Source: G963666705 sp963666705
GTDB lineage: Bacteria > Pseudomonadota > Alphaproteobacteria > CADEGL01
Assembly: GCA_963666705.2 (NCBI GenBank)
Contig: CAXXKO010000021.1
Span: forward strand, 1-34,489
Reading direction: 5' to 3'
Length of the DNA: 34,489 bases
In this document: one piece after another, positions 17,403 through 25,356 of the stretch
Numbering within the stretch: the stretch's first letter is position 1
Layout: each line of letters starts with the position of its first letter
Position numbers and translations under genes: made by a program
Notes under the pieces: model-generated
Seen by the model: the letters and a program-made list of their open reading frames with translations, nothing else
The model's database searches: none
Told to the model about the DNA's origin: nothing

Positions 17403-18425
17403 TCAGCGAATCTCGACATCGACGGTCTTCTCCTGGCTGAGGGTCGTGCCGTCGATGGTGCGCGTCAATTTGACCCGTCCCGAATATGTCCCCGGCGGCC
17501 ATCCGCCCGCGGGCCGCTTGCGGCCCGAATAGCCGATCCGATAGGCTTGGCGCTTCGCCATCGCCTGCTCGGCCGCATGGAACACGCTACCGTCGGGCGC
17601 CGTGATGACGAGGCCCAGCCTGTCGCCGGCCTCGACCCCGTAAGCCTCGGCCCACAGGACCAGCGCTCCGGCGGAGGCCGGCAAGCGGCGCCCGCGATAG
17701 GCGCCCGCGCGGATACCCTCCCTGCCCGGGGCCTCGCCGGCGAAGCCCGCGTTGAACAGGTCGAACGGCCGGTAGCCGAGGGCGTCCAGGGCCGCCCCGT
17801 CCCAGAGCGGCGCCGGCCCCAGGCCGCAGGCGGGCGGCCCGTCCGCGCCCTTGAAGGGATCGACGACCGCGCCATCCCGCCGCACGGAGATGTGCAGATG
17901 CGGAAATTCCGTCAGCCCCGACAGGCCGACCTCGCCAAGCCGGCCCCCGGCCCGCACGGCCACGCCGCTCGCGACCGTGATGCTGCCGCGGCGCATGTGG
18001 CAATACTGGGTCTCCCAGCCGCCCCCATGGTCGATCACCACGCCGTTGCCGCAGTCGCGGCCCGCGAGAGCTTCGCCGCCGCTCTTGGTGCCGAGATCGG
18101 GCATCCCGTCGCGCACGGCCGTCACCACGCCCGATGCAGCGGCCCGCACGCCGGTCCCTTCGCCCATGGCGGCCAGGTCGCGGATGGCGATGTCCGTGCC
18201 CTTGTGGCCGTCGTAGGTGCGCGGCCCGCAAGCATAGTCCCGCGCGCCCGAACCGGGGTCGAGATCCACGTAATTGACGATCCAGCAGTCTTCACCGGGC
18301 GAGCAATCCATGGGCAGGGCGAGGCGCGGCGCGGATTCGTCGGCGGCGAATGCCACCGTGTAAAGCATTCCGATCGAGAGTCCGGCCGCGAGCGCGCGGC
18401 GCGGAATTGTCTGGAATGGGGCCAC
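17403..18425 (-). CDS. M23 (LytM) family peptidase, secreted
   Basis: A 340-residue protein with an N-terminal signal peptide (RRALAAGLSIGMLYTVAFAA). The peptidase domain shows the zinc motifs GHKGTDIAI (HxxxD), QYCHM and HLHISV (HxH) in the order of active LytM enzymes, so endopeptidase activity on peptidoglycan cross-links is plausible. A C-terminal beta-rich domain (GDRLGLVITAPDGSVFH... to KTVDVEIR) may be an Ig-like or adhesion module. Several Cys residues in the secreted part could form disulfides. It is divergent from the VOC gene at 18497. The ATG at 18425 gives a proper signal peptide. Confidence 0.88.
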   Translation of the reverse strand: MAPFQTIPRRALAAGLSIGMLYTVAFAADESAPRLALPMDCSPGEDCWIVNYVDLDPGSGARDYACGPRTYDGHKGTDIAIRDLAAMGEGTGVRAAASGVVTAVRDGMPDLGTKSGGEALAGRDCGNGVVIDHGGGWETQYCHMRRGSITVASGVAVRAGGRLGEVGLSGLTEFPHLHISVRRDGAVVDPFKGADGPPACGLGPAPLWDGAALDALGYRPFDLFNAGFAGEAPGREGIRAGAYRGRRLPASAGALVLWAEAYGVEAGDRLGLVITAPDGSVFHAAEQAMAKRQAYRIGYSGRKRPAGGWPPGTYSGRVKLTRTIDGTTLSQEKTVDVEIR

Positions 18426-18496
18426 CGGATGCTCGATCCTGTCTGGACGCGTTACGCGGACGGAGAGTCCCGCGTTTGCGAGGAGGGAGCAACCCC

Positions 18497-18886
18497 ATGC
18501 CGATCCAGGGTCTCGACCACTTCACCGTCAACGCGGCCGACCTCGACCGCTCGCGCCGGTTCTACGCCGAGGTACTCGGTCTCACCGACGGCGACCGGCC
18601 GCCGTTCGATTTCCCCGGCGCCTGGCTCTATTGCGGCGAGCGGCCCATCGTCCACCTGATCGGCGGCCGGGCCGGCGGGGAAGGGGGCACCGGCACCCTC
18701 GACCACATCGCCCTCTCGGCCCGCGGCCTCGCCGAGATGGTTGACCGCCTTCAGGCCATGGAGATCGCCTATACCTCGCGCACGGTTCCGCGCGCCGGCC
18801 TCCACCAGGTCTTCGTCCACGACCCGGACGGGGTCATGGTCGAGCTCAACTTCCCGGCCGACGAGCCCATGCCCGACGGCGTCTGA
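18497..18886 (+). CDS. VOC family (glyoxalase-like) protein
   Basis: A 129-residue single VOC domain. The N-terminus MPIQGLDHFTVNAADLDRSR begins the first beta-alpha-beta-beta-beta module, with His8 as a likely metal ligand. The second module begins GTLDHIALSARGL, with a further His, and ends VFVHDPDGVMVELNF, where the Glu is the usual last metal ligand. Members include glyoxalases, dioxygenases and resistance proteins, so the substrate is unknown. The frame opens at 18350, but the ATG at 18497 has AGGAGGGA 8 nt upstream. Its stop lies 3 bp before the convergent amidase stop. Confidence 0.88.
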   Translation: MPIQGLDHFTVNAADLDRSRRFYAEVLGLTDGDRPPFDFPGAWLYCGERPIVHLIGGRAGGEGGTGTLDHIALSARGLAEMVDRLQAMEIAYTSRTVPRAGLHQVFVHDPDGVMVELNFPADEPMPDGV

Positions 18887-18889
18887 GCC

Positions 18890-20293
18890 CTACCGGCAGA
18901 GCGGCGCCACTCCCAGCCGTTCGCGCGCGGTGCCGAGCTTTCTCTCGAAGGCCCGGCCGATGGCGAGGAGGCGGTGCTCGTGGCCGCGCCGGGCGAGGAG
19001 CTGGAGGCCCACGGGCATGCCCGCCTCGTCGAGGGCCACGGGAATCGTGAGCGCGCACAGGGTCAGCATGTTGCCGATACTGGTGTTGCGCAGGGCCATC
19101 AGGTTGGCTTCCTTGTAGCCCTCGATCGCCGAGACCTCCGCGAGCCTGGGCGGCGTGATCGCCACCGTCGGCATGACCACCACATCGACGGCCTCGAGGC
19201 GCTCGTCCGCGGAGGCCGAGCAGCGCTCGATCAGGTGGCGCCGGTTGACGTATTCGTAGGCCGGCATCTCGCGCGCGTTCTCGAACCGCGCCGTGACCAC
19301 GGGGTCGAGGGTCGCGATCCAGTCCGGCAGCCGCGCGGACAGGAAGGCGTAGAATTCGGCGGCGACGATGCCGCCGCGCCGGAACAGGCGGTAGACCTCC
19401 TCGCCCTCGGGCAATTCGAACGGCACCAGCCTGGCCCCCGCCGCGACCGCCTCGTCGAGGGCCGCCTCGACCCCCTCGGCGACGCCGGGCGAGCAGTCCT
19501 GCCAGAAAGTATCGTCGCAAATCCCCATGCGCAGGCCGGCGAGCTCCGCGCGTCCGATTTCCGCCATGAGCGCTTCGGCGTCGGTCGCCGGATCGAGGGC
19601 CGCGAAGCCGAGCGCCGCGTCTGTCACCGTGCGTGCCAGGACGCCCGGCGTATCGAGGCTCGGCCCCAGGGGCGTGATGCCGTCGAGCGGCCAGCGGCCG
19701 TGGGTGATCTTGAGGCCGACATTGCCCGTCATGCTGGCCGGGATGCGGACCGAGCCGGCGGTGTCGCTGCCGAGTGCCAAGTGCGCGGAGCCCTCGATGA
19801 GGCTCACGCCGGCGCCGCTCGACGAGCCGCCCGAGACCCGGTGATCGGCGCCGTCCCACGGGTTGCGCGGCGTGCCCCAGTGGTTGTTGACGCCGAGGCC
19901 GCCATAGGCGAATTCGACCGTATGGGTCTTGCCGGGGATGGGGGCGAGCTGGCGGCGCACGGCCGCGACCACCGGCCCCTCGCGCTCGAATTCGGGCGGC
20001 AGGCGTCTGGGCGTGCCGGAATAGGTCGGCAGCCCATCGACGGCGAAGAGGTCCTTGATCGAGACCGGGATGCCCTGGAGGGGGCCGAGGTCGCCGCCCG
20101 CCGCGAACACCGCATCGGCGGCGCCCGCCGTCGCCCGCGCCGCGTCGGGCTGCCAAAGCTTGTAGGCGCCGAGCGCCGCGCCGTACGAATCGTGCCGCGC
20201 GATTCCGGCCTCGACCACCGCCCCGGCGGTGAGCGTGCCGGCGCGGAGCTTGGCGCCGATCTCGGCGATGGTGAGTGTGTGAAGGCCAGTCAT
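18890..20293 (-). CDS. Amidase signature family protein 1
   Basis: A 467-residue amidase. The Ser-cisSer-Lys triad is readable: Lys80 (VSIKDLF), cis-Ser157 (SGGSSSGAG) and nucleophile Ser181 (GSDTAGSVRIPAS). The usual DTGGS is DTAGS here. It hydrolyses an amide bond, but the natural substrate cannot be told; aryl-amidases, Glu-tRNA amidotransferase subunit A and AtzF-like enzymes share the fold. No gatB or gatC is nearby, so a GatA role is unlikely. Its start overlaps the stop of the upstream paralogue by ATGA, which shows translational coupling. The frame is open far upstream within the paralogue, but that part is a shadow of it. Confidence 0.92.
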   Translation of the reverse strand: MTGLHTLTIAEIGAKLRAGTLTAGAVVEAGIARHDSYGAALGAYKLWQPDAARATAGAADAVFAAGGDLGPLQGIPVSIKDLFAVDGLPTYSGTPRRLPPEFEREGPVVAAVRRQLAPIPGKTHTVEFAYGGLGVNNHWGTPRNPWDGADHRVSGGSSSGAGVSLIEGSAHLALGSDTAGSVRIPASMTGNVGLKITHGRWPLDGITPLGPSLDTPGVLARTVTDAALGFAALDPATDAEALMAEIGRAELAGLRMGICDDTFWQDCSPGVAEGVEAALDEAVAAGARLVPFELPEGEEVYRLFRRGGIVAAEFYAFLSARLPDWIATLDPVVTARFENAREMPAYEYVNRRHLIERCSASADERLEAVDVVVMPTVAITPPRLAEVSAIEGYKEANLMALRNTSIGNMLTLCALTIPVALDEAGMPVGLQLLARRGHEHRLLAIGRAFERKLGTARERLGVAPLCR

Positions 20294-21702
20294 GGCCGCG
20301 GCCCCATGGGCGGGGTGCCGATGCGCTCCCGCGGCGTGCCGATCACCGATTCGAGCGCGGCTCCCGCGGCGAACAACCGCTCGTCCGCGCCCGCGGGGCC
20401 GAAGAGGGTCAGGCCGACCGGCATGCCGGCGCCGTCGAGGCCAACCGGCACCGTGAGGCCGCAGAGGGTCAGCAAATTGCCCGGGCACGTGTTGCGGAAC
20501 ATCTGGCGGTTGATGCGCACATGGTCCTCGAGGGCGGCCACCTCCTCGAAGGTCGGTGGCGTCACCGGGATCGTCGGCGCCGCCAGCACGTCCACCTCGG
20601 CCAGCCGCGCATGGGCACGCCGCGTCATGTCTCCGAGAGTCGCGTAGCGGTCGAGAAGCTCGCGCGCCGTGATATTGCCGCCGTCCTCCACCCGCCGCCG
20701 AACCGTGGGGTCGAGGGCCTCGATCCAGTCCGGCAGCCGGCGGCTCAGGAAGGCATCGAACTCGGCGGAGATGACGCTGCCCTTGAGGTGCATGGCGTAG
20801 GCATCGGCCATCTCGGGGAAATCGAGCGCCACGATGCGCGCACCCTTGGCCGCCATCTCGTCGATGGCCGCCCGCGCGGCTTCCGCGACGCCGGGGGAGC
20901 AGCCGTCCCACACGCCGTTCTCGCAGACGCCGATGGTGAGGTCCGAGGGATCGGTCCGCCCGATCTCCGCGAGGAAGGGCTCGGGCGCGCCCAAATGGGG
21001 GTCGAGGGCGGCGAAGCCATAGGCCAGGTCCGCCACCGAGCGGCCGAGCAGCCCGACCGTGTCGAGGGTCGGGCTCAAGGGCACGCAGCCATCCGTCGGC
21101 CAGCGCCCGGCCGAGGTCTTGATGCCGACGTTGCCCGTCAGGCTCGCCGGGATGCGCACCGAGCCGCCGGTGTCGCTGCCGAACGCCAGGATCGCCGTGC
21201 CCTGGCCGAGGCTCACGCCCGCCCCGGCCGAGGAGCCGCCCGGCACCCGCGAATTCTCCGCGTCCCACGGGTTGCGCGGCGTGCCCCAGTGGGGGTTGGT
21301 GCCGAGGCCGCCGAAGGCGAACTCGACCGTGTGCGACTTGCCCGTGACCAGTCCCAATTGCGCGCGCAGCGCCCGGACCATGCCGCCCTCCGCCTCCCAT
21401 TCCGCCGGCAGGCGCTTGGGCGAGCCGGCGAAGGTGGGGAAGCCGCGCACCCCGAAGAGGTCCTTGACCGAGACGGGCAGCCCGTGGAGCGGGCCACAGG
21501 GCCGCCCGGCCGCCGCCGCCGCGTCGGCCGCGCGCGCCTGGGCGAGCAGGTGCCCGGCGTCCCAGGTCTTGTAGGCGCCCAGCGGCGGGTCGTAGCGGTC
21601 GTGGTTGGCGATGGCCTCCTCGGCCAGGGCCTCCGCCTTGACCTCGCCCGCCCGCAGGGACCGGGCGATATCACCAATAGGCCGCGCGAGATGCTCCGTC
21701 AT
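20290..21702 (-). CDS. Amidase signature family protein 2
   Basis: A 470-residue paralogue of the downstream amidase. The catalytic residues sit at the same positions: Lys80 (VSVKDLF), cis-Ser157 (PGGSSAGAG) and Ser181 (GSDTGGSVRIPAS). The two proteins share blocks such as TVEFA.GGLG.N.HWGTPRNPWD and GCSPGVAE, so they arose by duplication, though they have diverged widely elsewhere. The ATG at 21702 has GGAAGGA 6 nt upstream. It is the first gene of a two-gene unit and is divergent from the DUF502 gene. The substrate is unknown. Confidence 0.92.
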   Translation of the reverse strand: MTEHLARPIGDIARSLRAGEVKAEALAEEAIANHDRYDPPLGAYKTWDAGHLLAQARAADAAAAAGRPCGPLHGLPVSVKDLFGVRGFPTFAGSPKRLPAEWEAEGGMVRALRAQLGLVTGKSHTVEFAFGGLGTNPHWGTPRNPWDAENSRVPGGSSAGAGVSLGQGTAILAFGSDTGGSVRIPASLTGNVGIKTSAGRWPTDGCVPLSPTLDTVGLLGRSVADLAYGFAALDPHLGAPEPFLAEIGRTDPSDLTIGVCENGVWDGCSPGVAEAARAAIDEMAAKGARIVALDFPEMADAYAMHLKGSVISAEFDAFLSRRLPDWIEALDPTVRRRVEDGGNITARELLDRYATLGDMTRRAHARLAEVDVLAAPTIPVTPPTFEEVAALEDHVRINRQMFRNTCPGNLLTLCGLTVPVGLDGAGMPVGLTLFGPAGADERLFAAGAALESVIGTPRERIGTPPMGPRP

Positions 21703-21831
21703 CGAAGATCCTTCCGATCCGGGTCGAAATACGAGGCGAAGGCGCCCAGTCGGGGCGATCATAGAACCGCGGCGGGGGGAGGCAACAGATGTTCGAGCGC
21801 TTCGAGCGCGCGCCCTCGCGGCGCTCGGCGC

Positions 21832-21860
21832 TTGGTCGGTGGCGCCTCTCCCTCTATATA
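21832..21860 (+). promoter_or_regulatory. Possible sigma-70-type promoter for the DUF502 gene
   Basis: TTGGTC and TATATA are separated by 17 bp, ending 54 bp before the ATG at 21915. The TATATA stands out in this GC-rich sequence. It also argues that the gene starts at 21915 and not at the earlier in-frame ATG at 21789. Confidence 0.4.
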
Positions 21861-21914
21861 TTCCTGATCCGCGGTTGCCGTCCTCGAGGCCGCACCCACC
21901 ACCTGGACCCCGAG

Positions 21915-22712
21915 ATGGCGCGCAAGAGCAAAAAGGATCGAGAGCCGGCGGCGCCCGAGGGCGAGCGCGAGCAGGAGCAACTCTCGGCGCTTCACAGGGT
22001 CTCGCCGAACCGGATACTGGGCATCGGCGCTCGGCTGCGGGCCTATATGCTCGCGGGCATCCTGGTGACGGCGCCCATCGGCATCACCTTCTACTTCGCC
22101 TGGCTGGTGGTCGGATTCTTCGACAACCGCGTCAAGCCGCTCATCCCCGCCGCCTACAACCCGGAGACCTATCTGCCGTTCGGCGTGCCCGGCCTCGGCC
22201 TCGTCGTCTTTCTGGCCTTCCTGATTTTCGTCGGCTGGGTCGCGGCCGGGCTCTTGGGCCGCTGGTTCGTGCGCGCGACCGAGCACCTGCTCAACCGCAT
22301 GCCGATCATCCGCAGCGTCTATTCGGCGATCAAGCAGATCGTCGAGACGATCGTCTCGCACCAGTCCGAGACCTTCCGCCAGGTGGTCCTGTTCGAGTAC
22401 CCGCGGCGCGGGAGCTGGGCGCTCGGCTTCATCACCGGCAAGACCCAGGGCGAGGTGCAGAACCTGACCTCGGACGAGGTCATCAACGTCTTCCTGCCGA
22501 CGACGCCCAACCCGACCTCGGGCTACCTCCTGTTCATCCCGAGGAAGGAGCTGATCATCCTCGACATGACCGTGGAGGAGGGCATCAAGATGGTGGTCTC
22601 GGGCGGCATCGTGACCCCGACCGACCGCCGGCCCGCGGAGGTCCAGGCGGTGCCCAAGGTCGCCCCCGCCTCCCGCACCCGCCAGACCATCCCCTACGAG
22701 CCGAAATCGTGA
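21915..22712 (+). CDS. DUF502 family membrane protein
   Basis: A 265-residue protein. A charged N-terminus (MARKSKKDREP...) precedes two transmembrane helices (about RAYMLAGILVTAPIGITFYFAWLVVGFF and GLGLVVFLAFLIFVGWVAAGLLG). The DUF502 core follows: LLNRMPIIRSVYSAIKQIVETI, the VVLFEYPRRGSWALGFITG strand pair, INVFLPTTPNPTSGYLLFIP and MTVEEGIKMVVSGGIVTP. The family is widespread and conserved in bacteria and plastids, with no firmly known biochemical role. The frame is also open from 21789, but a promoter-like element sits between the two ATGs. It converges with recG, with a REP-like repeat between them. Confidence 0.88.
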   Translation: MARKSKKDREPAAPEGEREQEQLSALHRVSPNRILGIGARLRAYMLAGILVTAPIGITFYFAWLVVGFFDNRVKPLIPAAYNPETYLPFGVPGLGLVVFLAFLIFVGWVAAGLLGRWFVRATEHLLNRMPIIRSVYSAIKQIVETIVSHQSETFRQVVLFEYPRRGSWALGFITGKTQGEVQNLTSDEVINVFLPTTPNPTSGYLLFIPRKELIILDMTVEEGIKMVVSGGIVTPTDRRPAEVQAVPKVAPASRTRQTIPYEPKS

Positions 22713-22738
22713 CGAGCGGAGTGAAAGCGACATAAGAA

Positions 22739-22885
22739 ACCCCCTCTTCCCCCAGGGGATTTGGGGGGGAGAGGGTCGGGGTGAGGGGGTGCGCGCTGCA
22801 AAGAGTCTCTCGGCCGCCTTCCGTCGGCCACGCCCTCACCCGGCGCGCCATGCGCGCCACCCTCTCCCCCAAGGGGTAGAGGGTT
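22739..22885. repeat. Two-part REP-like intergenic repeat, copy 2
   Basis: Same order of parts as copy 1 (3532-3690): an opening CCCTCTTCCCCCAGGGG... with GGGGGAGAGGG, then GGGGTGAGGGGGTGCGCG, an AAAGAGTCTCTCGGCCGCC spacer matching AAGAATCTTTCCGCCGCC of copy 1, CCCTCACCC, a GGCGCGCCATGCGCGCC hairpin, and a closing CCCTCTCCCCC...GGGTAGAGGG. It sits between the convergent 3' ends of the DUF502 gene and recG. Confidence 0.7.
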
Positions 22886-22916
22886 CGAATCGCCGTAATC
22901 GAGCCACGAGCACCCA

Positions 22917-25004
22917 CTACCCCGAGCGCAGGTACTTGATCGCCGCGTCGCGCTCGAACAGGTAGAGGAGGGTGCGGACCGCCCGCCCGCGCGGCGTCTC
23001 GAGCGCCGGGTCCCGGTCGAGCAGGAGGCGCGCGTCGTCCCGGGCCGCGGCCAGCAGGTCGCCATGGGCGGCCAGGTCGGCGAGCTTCCATTCCGGCAGC
23101 CCGCTCTGGCGCGTGCCCAGCAGCTCGCCCCCGCCGCGCAGGCGCAAATCCTCCTCGGCGATGCGAAAGCCGTCGTCCGTCTCGCGCAGGACCTTGAGCC
23201 GCGCCTTCGCCACTTCACCGAGGGGCGCGCCGTACAGCAAGAGGCAGGTGGAGGGCTTGTCGCCGCGCCCGATGCGGCCGCGGAGCTGGTGGAGCTGGGC
23301 GAGGCCGAAGCGCTCGGCATGCTCGATCACCATCACCGTGGCGTCGGGCACATCGACCCCCACCTCGATCACCGTCGTGGCCACCAGGATGTCGAAGGCA
23401 TCGCCCGCGAAGCCGGCCATGGCCGCGTCCTTCTCGGCCCCCTTGAGGCGCCCGTGGACGAGGCCCACTCGCGGCCCGAAGCGCCGGGCGAGCTGGGCGT
23501 GGCGGTCGGTCGCGGCGGCCAGGTCCACGGCCTCCGACTCCTCCACCAGCGGGCATACCCAGAAGACCTTGGCCCCCTTGGCGATGGCCCGGCGCACGGC
23601 CCCCGCCACGTCCTCCAGCCGGTGAAGCGGCATGGCGCGCGTATCCACCGGCAGGCGGCCCGCCGGCTTCGCCGTCAAGCGCGAGGAATCCATGTCGCCA
23701 TAGGCGGCCAGCATCAGGGTGCGGGGGATGGGTGTCGCGGTCATCACCAGGATGTCCGTGCCCTTGCCCTTGGCGGCCAAGGTCAGGCGCTGGTGGACGC
23801 CGAAGCGGTGCTGCTCGTCGATGACGGCCAGCGCCAGGTCGGCGAACGCCACCGCCTCCTGGAAGAGGGCGTGGGTGCCGATGGCGAGCGCGACCTCTCC
23901 CGTTGCCAGCCCATCGAGCTGGGCCCGGCGCGCTTTTGTCTTGTCCCGTCCGGTGACGAGGGCCAGGCTTATCCCCGCGGCCTCGGCCAGGGGGGCCATG
24001 GTGGCGTGGTGCTGGCGCGCGAGGATCTCCGTCGGCGCCATCAGCGCCGCCTGGCGCCCGACCTCGACGGCGCTCAGCATGGCGAGGAAGGCGATCACCG
24101 TCTTGCCGCTGCCCACGTCGCCCTGGAGGATGCGCAGCATGCGCGCCTCGGCCGCCATGTCGGCGGCGATCTCCGACCCCGCCTGGTGCTGGGAGGGAGT
24201 GAGCCGATAGGGCAGGGCGGCGAGGACCAGGTCGCGCAGGCGCCCGTCTCCGACCGTCGAGCGGCCCGGCATCTGGCGCTGGCGGGCGCGCACCAGGAGG
24301 AGTGCCAGCTGGCTCGCCAGCAGCTCGTCATAGGCGAGCCGCGCGCGCGCCGGCCGCGTGGGCTCGAGCGCACCCGGCCCGTCGGGCGCATGGGCCTCCT
24401 CGACCGCCTGCCTCCAGCCGCGCCAGCCCTGTTGGGCAAGCCAGGCGGCGTCCTGCCATTCCTCGAGCGCCGGCGCCTGCTCGACCGCGCCGCGTATGGC
24501 CTTGCCCAGGGTCTTGAGGGTGAGGCCGGCGGTGAGCGCGTAGACGGGCTCGACCCGCTGGAGGGACGCGATCTCCTCCGGTGGGGCGATGTGGTCCGGG
24601 TGGGTCATCTGGACCTGGCCGTCGAACATCTCCACCCTGCCGCTGACGACCTGTTTGGTGCCCACGGGAAGGACGCGCTGGAGGTAATCCGCGCGCGCGT
24701 GGAAGAAGACCAGGGTCATCTCCCCGGTCCCGTCCGAGCAGCGCACCCGGTAGGGGAGGCGCGGGCGGTGCGCGGGGGGCGGCTGGTGGCTGTCCACATC
24801 GATCGTCATGGTGGCGATGGCCCCTTCGGGGGCCTCGCGGATGGTGGGCGCGAAGCGCCGGTCGATGATGCCGCTCGGCAGGTGCCAGATCAGGTCGAGG
24901 ATGCGCCCGCCCGCCACCTTTTCGATGAGTGCTGCGATCCGCGGCCCCACGCCCGGCAGGCCGCTGACGGGCGCGAACAGCGAAAACAGGATCTGAGGGC
25001 GCAT
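22917..25004 (-). CDS. recG: ATP-dependent DNA helicase RecG
   Basis: A 695-residue RecG of normal length. The N-terminal wedge/OB domain starts with FAPVSGLPGVGPRIAALIEKV and includes RVRCSDGTGEMTLVFFHARADYL. The helicase core has Walker A GDVGSGKT (295-302), APTEILARQHH, a DEQH box (396-399, VIDEQHRFGVHQR), TATPIPRTL (about 422-430), and motif VI QLRGRIGRGDKPSTCLLLYG. It remodels stalled replication forks and branch-migrates Holliday junctions. It is divergent from sdhE and mfd, an arrangement common in alphaproteobacteria. Its 3' end faces a REP-like repeat. Confidence 0.97.
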   Translation of the reverse strand: MRPQILFSLFAPVSGLPGVGPRIAALIEKVAGGRILDLIWHLPSGIIDRRFAPTIREAPEGAIATMTIDVDSHQPPPAHRPRLPYRVRCSDGTGEMTLVFFHARADYLQRVLPVGTKQVVSGRVEMFDGQVQMTHPDHIAPPEEIASLQRVEPVYALTAGLTLKTLGKAIRGAVEQAPALEEWQDAAWLAQQGWRGWRQAVEEAHAPDGPGALEPTRPARARLAYDELLASQLALLLVRARQRQMPGRSTVGDGRLRDLVLAALPYRLTPSQHQAGSEIAADMAAEARMLRILQGDVGSGKTVIAFLAMLSAVEVGRQAALMAPTEILARQHHATMAPLAEAAGISLALVTGRDKTKARRAQLDGLATGEVALAIGTHALFQEAVAFADLALAVIDEQHRFGVHQRLTLAAKGKGTDILVMTATPIPRTLMLAAYGDMDSSRLTAKPAGRLPVDTRAMPLHRLEDVAGAVRRAIAKGAKVFWVCPLVEESEAVDLAAATDRHAQLARRFGPRVGLVHGRLKGAEKDAAMAGFAGDAFDILVATTVIEVGVDVPDATVMVIEHAERFGLAQLHQLRGRIGRGDKPSTCLLLYGAPLGEVAKARLKVLRETDDGFRIAEEDLRLRGGGELLGTRQSGLPEWKLADLAAHGDLLAAARDDARLLLDRDPALETPRGRAVRTLLYLFERDAAIKYLRSG

Positions 25005-25087
25005 GAGCGGACCCTTGGGAGCGCCGCGAGGCTGACACGGCGGCGGCGAGGCACTACATATCCTACGTCGCGGAGGGGGGAAGGTGA

Positions 25088-25345
25088 ATGGCCGACAGCG
25101 CCGCGCTCGCGCGCAAGCGCCTCTTGTACCGCAGCCGCCACCGCGGCACGCGTGAGATGGACTTCCTTCTCGGCGGTTTCGCCGAGCGATATCTCGACCG
25201 CTTCGACGATGGCCAACTGACCCGCTTCGGCACGCTTCTGGAACTGGCGGACCCGGACCTCTACAACTGGATCGCGGGGCGCGAGCCGGTGCCGGCGGAA
25301 TACGATAGCGATGTGATGAAGCTTCTAGTGAACTTTGATATATAG
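25088..25345 (+). CDS. sdhE: Succinate dehydrogenase assembly factor SdhE (FAD assembly factor)
   Basis: An 85-residue protein. The conserved RGxxE motif is RGTRE (19-23), within RKRLLYRSRHRGTREMDFLLGGF, followed by a helical core (LTRFGTLLELADPDLYNWIAGREPVP) matching the SdhE/YgfY/Sdh5 family, which helps covalent FAD attachment to SdhA. It starts 83 bp from recG in divergent orientation, and a purine-rich GGAGGGGGGAAGG lies just upstream of the ATG. It ends 11 bp before the probable mfd start, so the two are likely co-transcribed. The last codons fall in an unusually AT-rich stretch. Confidence 0.93.
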   Translation: MADSAALARKRLLYRSRHRGTREMDFLLGGFAERYLDRFDDGQLTRFGTLLELADPDLYNWIAGREPVPAEYDSDVMKLLVNFDI

Positions 25346-25356
25346 ACTACAAGATA

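Noticed and set aside
18890..21400. An 836-residue amidase fusion suggested by the open frame
   Set aside because: The upstream part is the second amidase read in the wrong frame. The ATGA overlap at 20290-20293 gives a natural start for the downstream gene.
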